Notes: generated by a model from the letters alone, not told the origin. A stretch of DNA of 64,000 nt from Rossellomorea aquimaris (GCF_020172085.1 NZ_JAIVAT010000003.1:1674001-1738000); one strand, 5' to 3'. Positions 38,563-48,834 are shown, numbered from the stretch's first letter. Program-made: numbers and translations.

Positions 38563-39438
38563 TTATACACGCAGTTCTGAAAAAATATCTTCTATTGTTA
38601 AGACCATTTTGGCTCCCTCTTGAATGAGAGAGTTTGTTCCTTCAGCTAATGGATCATGTATGGACCCGGGAATGCATAACACTTCCCGTCCTTCGTTCAA
38701 TGCATAGTCAGCCGTGATGAAGGTTCCACTTTTTTTCCTGGCTTCAGTGACAAGAACTGCATCACTAAGACCGCTGATAATTCGATTTCGGAACGGAAAA
38801 TGCCATTTTTCAGGCTTCATATAGGGTGGATATTCCGAAAGGAGAAGTTGATGATGCATCATATGATGGGCCAAATCGACATTTTGTTTAGGGTAAATAT
38901 GCTGGAACCCTCCACCTAACACACCTATCGTATTCCCACCTGACTTAATCGCTTCTTTATGAGCAATCGTATCTGCCCCTCTGGCAAGCCCGCTTACAAT
39001 TACGACTCCCCGTTCAATCAGCTGTGGAATCAACCTATGGAGGACTTTCTCTGTATAAGAGGTGGCGTTTCTTGAACCAATCACAGCCAATTTCGTCGAA
39101 GCTTGAAGGAGTTTCCTGTTTCCTTTTAAGAAAAGCAAAAAGGGAGGGTCATATACGTTTTTTAATAACTTAGGGTAATCATCATCGTATAAGGTAATCC
39201 ACTCTATATCATTTTCCTCATAGAGTTTCTTATACCGATCGGAAGGAAAGGAATGAAGATCTTTATAGAAGAGTTCTATATTCGTAGAACTTAAAGCGGT
39301 TAACTGTTGAAGCTTTGATGAAGAAAGTTCAAAGACAGCGTGAAGATCTTGATATGTTTCCACCAGCCGTTTGGTTCCTTTTATCCCTATACCACGGCAA
39401 TGGTGAATATGGAAGAGCATGTGACGATTCCCTTTCAT
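38563..39438 (-). CDS. dprA: DNA processing protein DprA (Smf)
   Basis: Binds incoming single-stranded DNA during natural transformation and loads RecA. The 291 residues have a Rossmann-like core with AVIGSRNATSYTEKV, VSGLARGADTIAH, TIGVLGGG and RNRIISGLSDAVLVTEA. The N-terminal extension is helical. AAGGAGG precedes the ATG at 39438. It follows sucCD after a terminator; topA lies 299 bases downstream. Confidence 0.96.
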   Translation of the reverse strand: MKGNRHMLFHIHHCRGIGIKGTKRLVETYQDLHAVFELSSSKLQQLTALSSTNIELFYKDLHSFPSDRYKKLYEENDIEWITLYDDDYPKLLKNVYDPPFLLFLKGNRKLLQASTKLAVIGSRNATSYTEKVLHRLIPQLIERGVVIVSGLARGADTIAHKEAIKSGGNTIGVLGGGFQHIYPKQNVDLAHHMMHHQLLLSEYPPYMKPEKWHFPFRNRIISGLSDAVLVTEARKKSGTFITADYALNEGREVLCIPGSIHDPLAEGTNSLIQEGAKMVLTIEDIFSELRV

Positions 39439-39470
39439 TTACAGCCTCCTTTATTTCATTATTAAATCTA

Positions 39471-39507
39471 GATAAAACTGAGACTGATAGCTAAGCTATC
39501 AGTCTCA
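39471..39507 (-). terminator. Rho-independent terminator after sucCD
   Basis: A perfect 13-bp stem (39479-39491 with 39495-39507) with a three-base loop is followed on the minus strand by TTTT. It begins eight bases after the sucD stop. Confidence 0.85.
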
Positions 39508-39515
39508 ATACAAGA

Positions 39516-40418
39516 TTAATGAGTTTTACATTTATCGAGGATTCCCTCTTCTTTCAGAACCTTGATCAATGTTTCGCCCATATCTGAAGGAGTCGGCGCA
39601 ACTTGAATACCACATTCATTCATCACGCGGATTTTCTCATCAGCGGTTCCTTTACCACCTGAAATAATCGCACCGGCATGTCCCATACGCTTACCTGGAG
39701 GTGCCGTCCGTCCACCAATGAATCCTACTACAGGTTTCGTCATATTGGCTTTAATCCACTCAGCTGCTTCTTCTTCAGCCGTACCTCCGATTTCACCAAT
39801 CATGATCACTGCATACGTATCTTCGTCTTCATTGAAAGCCTTCAATACATCAATAAAGTCTGTTCCATTCACAGGGTCTCCACCGATACCGACTGCTGTA
39901 GACTGTCCGATACCAGCTTGTGAAAGTTGGTGAACTGCTTCATACGTCAGCGTACCAGAGCGGGAAACAACCCCAACATGACCTTTTGTATGGATGTAGC
40001 CAGGCATAATCCCGATTTTACACTCGTCAGGAGTGATGACTCCAGGACAGTTCGGCCCAACAAGGCGCGTTTTCTTTCCTTCCATATAACGCTTAACCTT
40101 CACCATGTCTAATACAGGGATATGCTCTGTGATACAGATAGCTAAATCAAGCTCGGCATCTACCGCTTCCATGATTGCATCTGCTGCAAATGGAGCTGGA
40201 ACATAAATGACAGAAGCATTTACACCTGTTGCTTTCTTTGCTTCTTCGACTGTATTGAAAACAGGTACGCCTTCAACCTCAGTTCCGCCTTTTCCAGGTG
40301 TAACACCAGCCACGATTTGTGTACCGTATTCAAGCATTTGCTTCGTATGGAAAAGAGCTGTTGATCCTGTAATCCCTTGTACAACAACCTTGGTATCTTT
40401 ATTAATAAATACGCTCAT
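39516..40418 (-). CDS. sucD: Succinyl-CoA synthetase alpha subunit
   Basis: Tricarboxylic acid cycle enzyme that makes ATP/GTP from succinyl-CoA with SucC. The 300 residues contain the CoA-binding Rossmann fold ([19 protein letters not shown]) and the phosphorylated His in [17 protein letters not shown] near residue 247. The start lies 16 bases after sucC, an obligate two-gene operon. Confidence 0.98.
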   Translation of the reverse strand: MSVFINKDTKVVVQGITGSTALFHTKQMLEYGTQIVAGVTPGKGGTEVEGVPVFNTVEEAKKATGVNASVIYVPAPFAADAIMEAVDAELDLAICITEHIPVLDMVKVKRYMEGKKTRLVGPNCPGVITPDECKIGIMPGYIHTKGHVGVVSRSGTLTYEAVHQLSQAGIGQSTAVGIGGDPVNGTDFIDVLKAFNEDEDTYAVIMIGEIGGTAEEEAAEWIKANMTKPVVGFIGGRTAPPGKRMGHAGAIISGGKGTADEKIRVMNECGIQVAPTPSDMGETLIKVLKEEGILDKCKTH

Positions 40419-40434
40419 TTGTCCCCCGCCTTTC

Positions 40435-41595
40435 TTAGCCTACTTGCTCAACGATTTTTTGTGCGCCGTCTGCCATAGATTCAGCTGCAATAATATTCAA
40501 TCCAGATTGATTCAAGATTTCTTTTCCTAAATCAACGTTCGTACCCTCAAGACGAACTACAAGAGGTACTTGAAGACCGATTTGCTTAGCCGCTTCCACA
40601 ACACCAGTTGCAATAACATCACATTTCATGATTCCGCCGAAGATATTGACGAAAATACCTTTAACGTTTTCATCAGAAAGAATGATCTTGAACGCTTCTG
40701 TTACCTTCTCAGCTGTGGCACCGCCCCCAACATCAAGGAAGTTAGCGGGATCTCCACCATAATGCTTCACGATGTCCATCGTAGCCATGGCAAGACCAGC
40801 ACCATTTACCATGCAGCCGATATTTCCATCAAGAGAGATATAGCTCAGGTCATATTTAGAAGCTTCGATTTCTTTCGCATCCTCTTCTTCAAGGTCGCGT
40901 AATTCAATGACATCTTTTTGACGGTATAATGCATTCGAATCGAAGTTAAACTTCGCATCCAAAGCCATAACGTCCCCATCACCTGTTACAACTAACGGGT
41001 TGATTTCAACGATCGAAGCATCTTTTTGGATGTAGACATTGTAAAGACCCATCATGAATTTAGCTGCTTTCCCAACAAGTTTCTGCGGAATATTGATATT
41101 GAAAGCGATACGTCTCGCTTGGAATCCTGTTAATCCTACAACCGGATCGATATACTCTTTAAAGATTTTTTCCGGTGTTTTTTCTGCTACTTCTTCGATT
41201 TCAGTTCCGCCTTCTTCAGAAGCCATCAGAACCACTTGAGAAGTTGCGCGGTCAAGTACAAGACCTACGTAATATTCTTTCTTGATATCACAGCCTTCTT
41301 CGATAAGTAAGCGCTTTACTTCCTTACCTTCAGGCCCTGTTTGATGAGTAACTAATGTTTTACCGATTAGCTCTTCTGCATATGTACGCACTTCGTCCAG
41401 GCTCTTAGCAATCTTAACGCCTCCAGCTTTACCCCGGCCACCTGCGTGGATTTGAGCTTTTACTACATATACGCTAGAATTTAACGTCTTCGCCGCTTCT
41501 ACTGCTTCTTCAGCTGTAAAAGCCACTTTACCATTTGGTACGGACACCCCGTAATTTCTGAGGATTTCTTTACCTTGATATTCATGGATATTCAT
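40435..41595 (-). CDS. sucC: Succinyl-CoA synthetase beta subunit
   Basis: ATP-grasp subunit that binds nucleotide and succinate. The 386 residues from ATG 41595 start [17 protein letters not shown] and include [16 protein letters not shown] and [20 protein letters not shown] precedes this ATG; the frame to 41673 extends into the promoter and is rejected. Confidence 0.98.
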   Translation of the reverse strand: MNIHEYQGKEILRNYGVSVPNGKVAFTAEEAVEAAKTLNSSVYVVKAQIHAGGRGKAGGVKIAKSLDEVRTYAEELIGKTLVTHQTGPEGKEVKRLLIEEGCDIKKEYYVGLVLDRATSQVVLMASEEGGTEIEEVAEKTPEKIFKEYIDPVVGLTGFQARRIAFNINIPQKLVGKAAKFMMGLYNVYIQKDASIVEINPLVVTGDGDVMALDAKFNFDSNALYRQKDVIELRDLEEEDAKEIEASKYDLSYISLDGNIGCMVNGAGLAMATMDIVKHYGGDPANFLDVGGGATAEKVTEAFKIILSDENVKGIFVNIFGGIMKCDVIATGVVEAAKQIGLQVPLVVRLEGTNVDLGKEILNQSGLNIIAAESMADGAQKIVEQVG

Positions 41596-41640
41596 TTTCC
41601 ATCCTCCTATCAAACTCTTCAAAAAATAGACTGCGCTTTC

Positions 41641-41669
41641 ATTGTATAGAATGACAGTATATCTGTCTA
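41641..41669 (-). promoter_or_regulatory. Sigma-A promoter of sucCD with a dyad in the spacer
   Basis: TAGACA (41664-41669) and TACAAT (41641-41646), 17 bases apart, start transcription near 41634. The perfect dyad GACAG-TATAT-CTGTC (41653-41667) covers the -35 and half the spacer, as a repressor operator might. The same hexamers and spacing occur in the fla/che promoter. Confidence 0.6.
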
Positions 41670-41838
41670 CCATTATGCTAAAAATATTATATTAGTTTAA
41701 AAATTCTGAACATAAGTTGATAGAATTCTTTCTTAACACGCTATGTTTATTAGGGTATCTCCAATAGAAATATTATATTCAAAAAATATATTCCCCTCTA
41801 AATCTATTTCATTAACTTCATACGGGAAACCGCTTCAA

Positions 41839-42120
41839 TCATTCCTTCTTGGATATATCCCTGTCCAAACGGTAGATAAAAGCAAAGACTTCTGCTACTG
41901 CACCATATAATTCTTCCGGGATGGATTCACCAATATCCAAGTTTCCTAGGAGGGACAAAAGACTCTTATCTTCTTGGATCGGCACCCCATTCTCCTTTGC
42001 ACGTGAAAGGATGTTCTCAGCAATGATCCCCTTCCCCTTCGCAAGTACTTTAGGAGCCGCTTCACTATGTGGATTATACCCTAATGCCATCGCTTCTTTC
42101 CGCTTTTGCTGGTTCTTCAT
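41839..42120 (-). CDS. ylqH: YlqH, FlhB C-terminal-domain-like protein
   Basis: A 93-residue soluble protein similar to the cytosolic tail of FlhB (compare ESIPEELYGAVAEVFAFIYRL here with AVPEEFFKAVAEILAYVYRI in FlhB). The self-cleavage motif NPTH of FlhB is replaced by NPHS, so cleavage is doubtful. It overlaps ylqG by four bases. The function is unknown. Confidence 0.88.
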   Translation of the reverse strand: MKNQQKRKEAMALGYNPHSEAAPKVLAKGKGIIAENILSRAKENGVPIQEDKSLLSLLGNLDIGESIPEELYGAVAEVFAFIYRLDRDISKKE

Positions 42121-43904
42121 ACCTTAACATCAACTCCGGAATAGGTTCGATTAGATTGGTCACCGAGAATCTTATTTGAAAGCTCTGAATGAGTATCCGG
42201 AACTTTAAACTTTATATTCGAGAGTTGATACTCGAGCATCTCCAGACCGTTTCTCAAATTGGGGACGTATGATTGTGACAAAGCTTCCATGGCGGGGTGT
42301 TCATTCCAAACAGTCAAGGAAATCACCCGATTCTGGACCTGCATATCGATCAATGTCTCATTTAATCTTTCCAGGTTCAAGTAGAATAGGACACGGCAGT
42401 AGTCTTCATCTATGACACCTTTATCTGTTTCTTTTCCTGTCCACTGAATGGTAATATCCGTGCTCCTTCCAAACAGATACAGGGGAAATTGCTGCACAAT
42501 TGTAAGAAAAGGGGTATGATCCTGTGACTGAAGAACTTGATGATTCATTTTCAGAACAATGTCATCGGCTAATTGACGAATGTCTGAAGATGTGTGGTGC
42601 TGACTCAATCCTATAAGATGCTCTTTTAATGTTTGTCCCTGGATTTCAAGTCCTTTATGAAACTGCGCTTCAAAGTTAATCCCGAATTGCCCGATCACTT
42701 TTTTTAACACTTTGGCCATTTCATCCCCACGGATTTGCTGAGTGAATTCCTCTACAGTTTCGTGAAGAAGAATTTGAAATATTTTTTCCTGATTTGAAGC
42801 AGGAACACTCTTCCCCCACATCTGTTTAAGTTTGGTGAAATTCATTTCCACCTGCTTTTCCCTCCCACTTAAACCGTACAACTGTTTTGCCGCCGATAGG
42901 GAAGCCTCATTCTTGTCTCCAACGGTGGTGTTATGGGTGCCTGTCAGGACATTCACCCATTTTTCCACCACGGACGCAGCGGTTTTTAAAGATTGTGCGC
43001 CCTTATCACTTACCATTAAGTATTGATTCAGTTCATTCAGAAGGCTTTCTTCAGAATGATTTGGCAGCTTTCCATAATGATGGACCCTGTTCCCTTCCAC
43101 GAGAGAAGAGTAGCTTTCCAAGACCATCCTTGTCAATCCTTCCTTCCATTGGTGCATAACCATTTCAGAAGAAAAGAATCCCAAGGACTTCAATAGGTCA
43201 AAGTGGCCCAGTCGGGTTGAAAAGGTTCGGGAGTTGTCCGCTAACCGTGCCAAAGCCTTGATGACAAGGTTTTCAGAAACATTCTCCATGATGGGTTCCT
43301 GCATTTTCTGAAGCATCTGCAGAGTGCGTGAATCTCTCCCTGTCTCACTCAACTTTATCTTGAGTGTGTCCAGCATGGAAATAAAATCACCTTTTTCACC
43401 GGATTTCATAGATAAGAATGTCCTGTCTGTAAAAGGTAAGTTTTTTCTTGCCATTTCCACAAGTACTTTTACGTTCATGGATGCCTCATCGCCTTTTAAA
43501 TACTTTTCGGCAAATACAAGCATGTCTTTATGGATGGGAATTTTATTCTTCACAAGCTCCATAATGAACGAAGACATTTCTTTTTCTTTACTCGTGATGG
43601 AAAGGTGCTGTAACAATTTAAAAGCTATTCCCTCACCATCACCTTCTCCATTTGGGGTCCGGATCAATTGAAGACTCACTCCATCCTCCGTTTGCTTCAC
43701 TTCCACCCAGTGACGTTCCCCAGGCTTTATAGGGGTTTCGAGCCTGGCCATGAACCTGCGACCATTTGCTGAAACATCTGCTACGTCATCACCCATTAGT
43801 TTATGTACCTTTACATATAGAATCTTTCCATTTTGAAATGAGAATGGTTTCCCAAAAGCAGAGGACAATGGCTGATTGCCTCCGGTACCATGAATGTGGG
43901 CCAT
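42117..43904 (-). CDS. ylqG: YlqG, FliK-like protein
   Basis: A 595-residue, largely helical protein. The C-terminal 130 residues resemble the FliK hook-length domain (CRVLFYLNLERLNETLIDMQ and VISLTVWNEHPAMEALSQS), while the rest is not recognisable. Together with ylqH it forms a FliK-like/FlhB-like pair outside the flagellar operon. The start ATG at 43904 follows rnhB; the call rests on synteny and weak similarity. Confidence 0.8.
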   Translation of the reverse strand: MAHIHGTGGNQPLSSAFGKPFSFQNGKILYVKVHKLMGDDVADVSANGRRFMARLETPIKPGERHWVEVKQTEDGVSLQLIRTPNGEGDGEGIAFKLLQHLSITSKEKEMSSFIMELVKNKIPIHKDMLVFAEKYLKGDEASMNVKVLVEMARKNLPFTDRTFLSMKSGEKGDFISMLDTLKIKLSETGRDSRTLQMLQKMQEPIMENVSENLVIKALARLADNSRTFSTRLGHFDLLKSLGFFSSEMVMHQWKEGLTRMVLESYSSLVEGNRVHHYGKLPNHSEESLLNELNQYLMVSDKGAQSLKTAASVVEKWVNVLTGTHNTTVGDKNEASLSAAKQLYGLSGREKQVEMNFTKLKQMWGKSVPASNQEKIFQILLHETVEEFTQQIRGDEMAKVLKKVIGQFGINFEAQFHKGLEIQGQTLKEHLIGLSQHHTSSDIRQLADDIVLKMNHQVLQSQDHTPFLTIVQQFPLYLFGRSTDITIQWTGKETDKGVIDEDYCRVLFYLNLERLNETLIDMQVQNRVISLTVWNEHPAMEALSQSYVPNLRNGLEMLEYQLSNIKFKVPDTHSELSNKILGDQSNRTYSGVDVKV

Positions 43905-43952
43905 CTCCCTTTCCCCCGTTCCACAATTTTATCCTATCGAATCTTTCTTTTC

Positions 43953-44753
43953 CTATTTAGCTACTCTTTCTTTATTCTCATTCTGAAGAAAATCTTTCAC
44001 CGGTGCAAAGCTTTTTCTATGAAGAGGGGTAACACCTAATCGTTTCAATCCCATTAAGTGGTCTTTTGTTCCATACCCTGCGTTTTTCTCGAAAGCATAG
44101 CCAGGATATCTTTCAGCATACTCTTTCATCATCCTGTCTCTGGTAACCTTTGCGACAATCGAAGCCGCGGCTATGGATATGCTTTTCGAATCCCCTTTAA
44201 TGATTGATTTACTAGGATATGGTGTTTCAAGTTTCATCGCATCGATTAATAAATAATCAGGTTTAACCGACAAATTTACGATTGCATCATTCATCGCTTT
44301 TTTCGTCGCTTGATAAATATTGATATCATCAATTTCCATCGCATGAACCATCCCTACTCCGATCGATATAGCGTGTTCTTGGATATAGTTAAAATACTCT
44401 TCTCTTTTCGATTCTGAAAGCTTCTTACTATCATTCAACCCTGCCAAATAGAAGTCTGGTGGCAGAATAACTGCTGCCGTGACGACGGGTCCAGCAAGTG
44501 GTCCCCTTCCCACCTCGTCTATACCCGCGATATTCTTGAAACCTTGATGGCGCACCTCCGTTTCGTATCGAGTGAGAATCTTGAATTCTTCTTTCTCCTT
44601 TACTTTCTTTATCCGTTCACGTTCAAACTGCTGTAAAAGCTTCTGAACACCTTTTCGTTCATCTTGTTTTAATTCTTCCATTATCGGGTCAGAGTCAGTC
44701 AATGTTCCAATCATTTGCTTGATCTCTTTGATCGATTTATGTACTTTCGTCAC
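43953..44753 (-). CDS. rnhB: Ribonuclease HII
   Basis: Removes ribonucleotides from DNA, including single misinserted ones. The 266 residues have an N-terminal charged extension (1-65) typical of Bacillus enzymes, then the catalytic domain. This shows [15 protein letters not shown] (Asp-Glu), a later Asp in LLIDAMKLE, and [21 protein letters not shown]. The start is GTG at 44753, with GGAGG seven bases upstream. Confidence 0.97.
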   Translation of the reverse strand: MTKVHKSIKEIKQMIGTLTDSDPIMEELKQDERKGVQKLLQQFERERIKKVKEKEEFKILTRYETEVRHQGFKNIAGIDEVGRGPLAGPVVTAAVILPPDFYLAGLNDSKKLSESKREEYFNYIQEHAISIGVGMVHAMEIDDINIYQATKKAMNDAIVNLSVKPDYLLIDAMKLETPYPSKSIIKGDSKSISIAAASIVAKVTRDRMMKEYAERYPGYAFEKNAGYGTKDHLMGLKRLGVTPLHRKSFAPVKDFLQNENKERVAK

Positions 44754-44789
44754 TCTCGTTCCTCCTCGTATATATCGGTTATCCCCGCA

Positions 44790-44840
44790 AATAATAAAGA
44801 GGCTGTGTAAAAGAGATCCCGTCCCTTTATTCAGCCTCTT
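44790..44840 (-). terminator. Terminator after rbgA
   Basis: Nine-base arms AAGAGGCTG (44797-44805) and CAGCCTCTT (44832-44840) enclose a 26-base loop. On the minus strand the stem is followed by TTATTATTT. It starts four bases after the rbgA stop. The broken T-run suggests moderate efficiency. Confidence 0.6.
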
Positions 44841-44843
44841 CGG

Positions 44844-45710
44844 TTATTCACTATCCATTTCTGCTTCATCAATGAAATCAAAGGTCATTGGTCCTAGTTG
44901 AACATTCCGGATATCTCTTACAATGATCTCCGATGTTTTGTCATAATTCACTTCTCCACCAGCCATCAGACAGCCTCTCTTAGTTCCGATTTGATTAAAG
45001 CTATCCACGACTTCTTCTGGTATTCCATCGAGACCGTAGCGCTCTTCTAATCGCTCAGGATAGTGTTCCGCAAGAAAGCGTAAGCCATATACCGCAATAT
45101 CCTGCAAATTCAGGATGGTATCCTTGATCGCTCCCGTTAAAGCAAGTTTATACCCTACCTTTGGATCTTCAAACTTCGGCCAGAGTATCCCGGGTGTATC
45201 AAGTAATTCGAGCTCTTTTCCTACTTTGATCCATTGCTGGGCTTTCGTCACACCAGGAGTGTTGCCTGTTTTAGCGATATTTTTCTTTGCCAGTCTGTTG
45301 ATCAATGTGGATTTACCTACATTTGGGATTCCCACAATCATCGCCCTGATGGCACGTGGTCTCATTCCTCTCGACTTCATGCGGTCGAATTTTTCTTTTA
45401 ATATTTCCTTAGCGGCTTGCACGATGACTTGAAGCCCTTTTCCAGCCTGCGCATTTACAGCAATGGCCGTGATACCCTGTTCTTTGAAATAGGTAATCCA
45501 TTCATTCGTCCTGCTTGTGTCTGCCATGTCCGCTTTATTTAACAAAACAAGACGGGGCTTTTGACCAATGATTTCTTCAATCATCGGATTTCTCGATGAT
45601 AACGGAATTCTTGCATCTACCAATTCAATCACAATGTCAACAAGTTTCAATTTCTCGGTTACTTGTCTACGAGCTTTAGCCATATGCCCTGGAAACCATT
45701 GTATTGTCAT
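44844..45710 (-). CDS. rbgA: Ribosome biogenesis GTPase RbgA (YlqF)
   Basis: Essential GTPase for late 50S subunit assembly. It is a circularly permuted GTPase: G4 LLNKADMAD comes before G1 [13 protein letters not shown] and G3 [10 protein letters not shown]. The 288 residues from ATG 45710 begin [17 protein letters not shown], with GGAGGTG upstream; a six-codon longer frame is unlikely. Confidence 0.97.
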   Translation of the reverse strand: MTIQWFPGHMAKARRQVTEKLKLVDIVIELVDARIPLSSRNPMIEEIIGQKPRLVLLNKADMADTSRTNEWITYFKEQGITAIAVNAQAGKGLQVIVQAAKEILKEKFDRMKSRGMRPRAIRAMIVGIPNVGKSTLINRLAKKNIAKTGNTPGVTKAQQWIKVGKELELLDTPGILWPKFEDPKVGYKLALTGAIKDTILNLQDIAVYGLRFLAEHYPERLEERYGLDGIPEEVVDSFNQIGTKRGCLMAGGEVNYDKTSEIIVRDIRNVQLGPMTFDFIDEAEMDSE

Positions 45711-45739
45711 ATGACCACCTCCAAACAACTTTTTTTCTA

Positions 45740-46294
45740 TTATTTCACCAAACCAAAATCTTTAACAGGCCAATAGATCACTTTCGTATCCCCGATGACT
45801 TCATCAGTTGAAACTGTCCCGATATGACGACTATCCTTGCTGAATCGACGATTGTCTCCCATAACAAAGATTTCCCCATCAGGAACCGTTTCTTCACCGG
45901 TAATGTCTTTAAGAGTGAAATCTTCTGTTAAGACGCCACCGTCCAATTGATCTTTGTACTCCTTTAAATAGGGTTCAGAATAGGATTTTCCGTTAATATA
46001 TAATGTATCATTCTTGTACTCCACTTTATCTCCCGGCAACCCGATGACACGTTTGATATAATCCTTATGTTCAGGCGCATGAAAGACAACGATATCGAAT
46101 CGCTCCGGCTCTCCCAATTTACTTACAATCATTCGGTCACCATTATGTAAAGTAGGCATCATTGATAATCCATCGACAACGATGGGTGCAAATAGAAAGA
46201 ATCTGATTATGGCAGCTAATCCTACTGCAATTAACAGGGCTTTCATCCATTCCCACCACTCGTTTTTCTCTTTAACCACATCTCCACCACCCAT
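45740..46294 (-). CDS. lepB: Type I signal peptidase
   Basis: Membrane serine protease that removes signal peptides. The 184 residues have one membrane segment (about 18-36), catalytic Ser44 in DGLSMMPTL, Lys81 in [12 protein letters not shown] and the GDNR box ([13 protein letters not shown]). The start is uncertain: ATG 46294 has no ribosome binding site, whereas GTG 46279 has GGTGG seven bases upstream within the coding frame. It resembles B. subtilis SipS/SipT but sits between rplS and rbgA. Confidence 0.94.
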   Translation of the reverse strand: MGGGDVVKEKNEWWEWMKALLIAVGLAAIIRFFLFAPIVVDGLSMMPTLHNGDRMIVSKLGEPERFDIVVFHAPEHKDYIKRVIGLPGDKVEYKNDTLYINGKSYSEPYLKEYKDQLDGGVLTEDFTLKDITGEETVPDGEIFVMGDNRRFSKDSRHIGTVSTDEVIGDTKVIYWPVKDFGLVK

Positions 46295-46414
46295 GATTAT
46301 TTCAATCTTTTCTATCTTTTTCTATTCTACTAGAAATTCTTCTAATTCTCATTAAAAATTGGTGGTTTCACTCAAATAGTCGAAACTCTAAAGCTTCATT
46401 ACGTATAAGACGCT

Positions 46415-46453
46415 TTAATAAAAGGAAAAGGAGCTTGTCTCCAAGCTCCTTTT
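46415..46453 (-). terminator. Rho-independent terminator after rplS
   Basis: A perfect 12-bp stem (46426-46437 with 46442-46453) with a four-base loop, rich in A/T at its base, is followed on the minus strand by CCTTTTATT. It starts nine bases after rplS and separates it from lepB. Confidence 0.85.
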
Positions 46454-46462
46454 CTTACGTTC

Positions 46463-46807
46463 TTATCGAATTTCTTTAATACGTGCCGCTTTACCACGTA
46501 GGTTACGTAGGTAATAAAGTTTCGCACGACGGACTTTACCGCGACGAATTACTTCTAATTTAGCGATTTTTGGTGTGTGTACTGGGAAAGTACGTTCAAC
46601 ACCTACACCGTAAGAAATTTTACGAACAGTAAATGTTTCGCTGATACCGCCACCACGGCGTTTGATTACTACTCCTTCGTATACCTGAATACGTTCACGA
46701 GTACCCTCAACGATGTTAACGTGTACACGTACTGTATCACCAGGACGGAAAGATGGTAGATCAGAGCGAAGTTGTTCTTTCGTAATATCTTCGATTAATT
46801 TGTGCAT
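46463..46807 (-). CDS. rplS: 50S ribosomal protein L19
   Basis: Ribosomal protein at the 30S-50S interface. The 114 residues from ATG 46807 start [18 protein letters not shown] and contain [19 protein letters not shown], an L19 hallmark. AAGGAG lies nine bases upstream; the TTG at 46816 is not preferred. It has its own promoter and leader, so it can be regulated apart from trmD. Confidence 0.98.
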   Translation of the reverse strand: MHKLIEDITKEQLRSDLPSFRPGDTVRVHVNIVEGTRERIQVYEGVVIKRRGGGISETFTVRKISYGVGVERTFPVHTPKIAKLEVIRRGKVRRAKLYYLRNLRGKAARIKEIR

Positions 46808-46904
46808 CTTTTTCAACTCCTTCCAACAGATGCTCTTACAAAAGCGATTGATTGCAGCGGAACATCGGGATCCATGACTTTAGAAGCTAACTCCTCAAGC
46901 CACA
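46808..46904 (-). ncRNA. Probable L19 leader (autoregulatory mRNA leader)
   Basis: A 97-base untranslated leader between the predicted rplS transcription start and its ribosome binding site. Firmicutes rplS mRNAs carry a known L19 leader motif in this position, so the assignment is by position and length. I did not verify the conserved secondary structure. Confidence 0.45.
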
Positions 46905-46910
46905 AAGATT

Positions 46911-46939
46911 ATAATATCATACAGGCATTTAGGATGCAA
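46911..46939 (-). promoter_or_regulatory. Sigma-A promoter of rplS
   Basis: TTGCAT (46934-46939) and TATTAT (46911-46916) are 17 bases apart, with TGA forming an extended -10. It lies just after the trmD stop codon and starts transcription near 46904. Confidence 0.7.
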
Positions 46940-46943
46940 GCGT

Positions 46944-47681
46944 CTATTTTGACTTTCTCCATTCCTCAATCCATGCCTTTTGTTTATCCGAAAGTGTATG
47001 ACTTTCCAATAGGTCAGGTCTTCTTTCGAAGGTCCTTCTCAGGCTCTCTTTCTCTCTCCATTCCTCAATCAACCTGTGGTTTCCTGAAATCAATTCCTGA
47101 GGGACCTTCATCCCTCTGAAATCGGCAGGACGGGTGTAGTGAGGATGCTCGAGGAGACCTGAAGAGAATGAATCCAGTACGGGTGAATCCTCGTTACCAA
47201 GAACCCCGGGTAGAAGGCGGACAACGCTATCTATGACCACCATGGCCCCTAGCTCACCACCGGTTAGTACATAGTCGCCAATAGAAATTTCATCTGTGAC
47301 GACATGCTCCCTTATACGTTCATCATAGCCTTCATAATGACCGCATATAAATACGAGATGCTTTTCCTTGGCAAACTCCTCAGCCTTTTGCTGGGTATAG
47401 CGCTCCCCTTGTGGACACATCAGGATGACTCTTGGTTTCGAATTCTCTTCATGCTTTAGTGCATCGACGGCATCAAAGATCGGCTGGGGTTTCAAAACCA
47501 TTCCCGCTCCCCCACCATATGGATAATCGTCTACCTGATGATGTTTATTGTCAGCGTAGTCGCGAAAGTTAATCACATTATACGTAACAGCTTCTTTTTC
47601 GTAAGCCTTTTTTAAGATTGAATCACCAAAGACGCCTTCGAACATTCCAGGGAATAGAGATAGAACATCAATTCTCATCAT
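46944..47681 (-). CDS. trmD: tRNA (guanine-N1-)-methyltransferase TrmD
   Basis: Makes m1G37 in tRNAs reading CNN codons, preventing frameshifts. The 245 residues have the trefoil-knot SPOUT domain with [34 protein letters not shown] and the catalytic-region [17 protein letters not shown]. It overlaps the rimM stop by four bases with two tandem ATG codons. Confidence 0.98.
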   Translation of the reverse strand: MMRIDVLSLFPGMFEGVFGDSILKKAYEKEAVTYNVINFRDYADNKHHQVDDYPYGGGAGMVLKPQPIFDAVDALKHEENSKPRVILMCPQGERYTQQKAEEFAKEKHLVFICGHYEGYDERIREHVVTDEISIGDYVLTGGELGAMVVIDSVVRLLPGVLGNEDSPVLDSFSSGLLEHPHYTRPADFRGMKVPQELISGNHRLIEEWREKESLRRTFERRPDLLESHTLSDKQKAWIEEWRKSK

Positions 47682-48196
47682 GATAATAGGCCTTCCATCG
47701 GTTCAATGGTAATGAGCTGACCTTCAATGTCGACACTGATCACGATATCCTCAATGTAAGGGATGAGATACTCTTTTCCCCTCTCTCCTTTTACGACCCA
47801 TACATCGTTCGCACCTGGACTCAGGATTTCTTTGACGGTACCCAACTCTTCCCCCGCGGTCGTCCTTACCGTACAACCAACTATCTCATGGAAATAGTAT
47901 TCACCTTCTTCGAGATCCTGCAATTGATCTTCCTGCACCTTCAAGATTCCCTCTTTGAACTTCTCAACCTCGTTGATATTTTCATATCCTTCAAAGGTAA
48001 GTAAATCAAAGCTCTTATGGTTCCTGTGAGATTTGATTATGAGTTCTGTGGGATTTTGTCCTTTAGTATGGAACAGGTATAGGGTGTTTCCTTTTTGATA
48101 ACGTTCTTCAGGGAAATCTGTAGTCGATACGACCTTTACTTCTCCCTTAACGCCATGTGTATTCACAATCTTACCTACATTAAACCACTTTTCCAT
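47678..48196 (-). CDS. rimM: 16S rRNA processing protein RimM
   Basis: Helps mature the 30S subunit head and binds S19. The 172 residues from ATG 48196 begin [22 protein letters not shown], followed by a RimM N-terminal barrel and a C-terminal PRC barrel ([17 protein letters not shown]). AGAGG lies eight bases upstream; the GTG at 48205 overlaps this site. Confidence 0.97.
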   Translation of the reverse strand: MEKWFNVGKIVNTHGVKGEVKVVSTTDFPEERYQKGNTLYLFHTKGQNPTELIIKSHRNHKSFDLLTFEGYENINEVEKFKEGILKVQEDQLQDLEEGEYYFHEIVGCTVRTTAGEELGTVKEILSPGANDVWVVKGERGKEYLIPYIEDIVISVDIEGQLITIEPMEGLLS

Positions 48197-48213
48197 CGCA
48201 TTCACCTCTTGCC

Positions 48214-48600
48214 TTAACGAATTTCTTTTACTATACCGTCTTCTACCACAATCGTCCTCGAAAGGGTTTCTTCATCCCAATTGTCACCAACTTGAATGTT
48301 CATCATACCTTGAACTTCCTTTTCCTTCAGTTCACTTCCAATCGGCAGGATATCAAGCTGTTCCATTTGAAAATCCAACAGTTTGATCTTTTCAGCCCGT
48401 TCATTCAATTCTTTTTCAAAATGCTGATTTAATTTGTGGGTAGGATATTTCTTGCCCCGCTCGATTTTTTTCATTTCGAACTGAAGCTGGTCTCTTTCCT
48501 TTTTCAGATGAAACTTCTGATTTTCATATCGTTTCATTAACAGGTTCTTGCTCTTTTCTGTCAGTACCTGTTTAATCGTAATCGTATGTATCACGTTCAA
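48214..48600 (-). CDS. ylqD: YlqD family protein, function unknown
   Basis: A 128-residue protein conserved next to rimM in Bacillus. It starts [19 protein letters not shown], has a charged coiled coil (about 25-85) and a short beta-rich C-terminus. The start is TTG at 48600, eight bases after GGAGG. Position suggests a role with ribosome maturation genes, but none is established. Confidence 0.88.
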   Translation of the reverse strand: MNVIHTITIKQVLTEKSKNLLMKRYENQKFHLKKERDQLQFEMKKIERGKKYPTHKLNQHFEKELNERAEKIKLLDFQMEQLDILPIGSELKEKEVQGMMNIQVGDNWDEETLSRTIVVEDGIVKEIR

Positions 48601-48701
48601 AAGTTCTTCCTCCTCCTTCTATTCACCCCTCACTGAAGTTTAGGTCTAAAAGGGTGCTCTTAGGGGAGTGGCGGCTAGTACGACGGCTTTGTAACCCTCT
48701 G

Positions 48702-48710
48702 ACTATATCA
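48702..48710 (-). promoter_or_regulatory. Extended -10 promoter of ylqD-rimM-trmD
   Basis: TGATATAGT (minus strand) is an extended -10 element. No good -35 lies 17 bases upstream, as is allowed for this type. It comes right after the khpA terminator and would give a leader of about 95 bases. Confidence 0.4.
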
Positions 48711-48737
48711 TACCATTGGATGTAGATAATCCCTACG

Positions 48738-48793
48738 AAAAAGGGGACTGACATCGTAAGGTTAAATAGTATAACCTTTGTGGGTCAGTCCCC
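48738..48793 (-). terminator. GGGGACTGAC hairpin terminator (copy B) after khpA
   Basis: Ten-base perfect arms (48743-48752 and 48784-48793) enclose an inner AAGGTTA/TAACCTT hairpin. Five T follow on the minus strand, so it should terminate the rpsP-khpA transcript. The arm sequence is nearly the same as in the hairpin at 19434-19482. Confidence 0.7.
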
Positions 48794-48834
48794 TGATTCA
48801 TAGAGCCCTGAGTCAGGAGCTTATGAAAGCTTCC

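Noticed and set aside
41824..41837. cre-like sequence at the ylqH end upstream of sucC
   Set aside because: Only 11 of 14 positions match and it lies about 190 bases upstream of the predicted sucCD start, so chance is likely.
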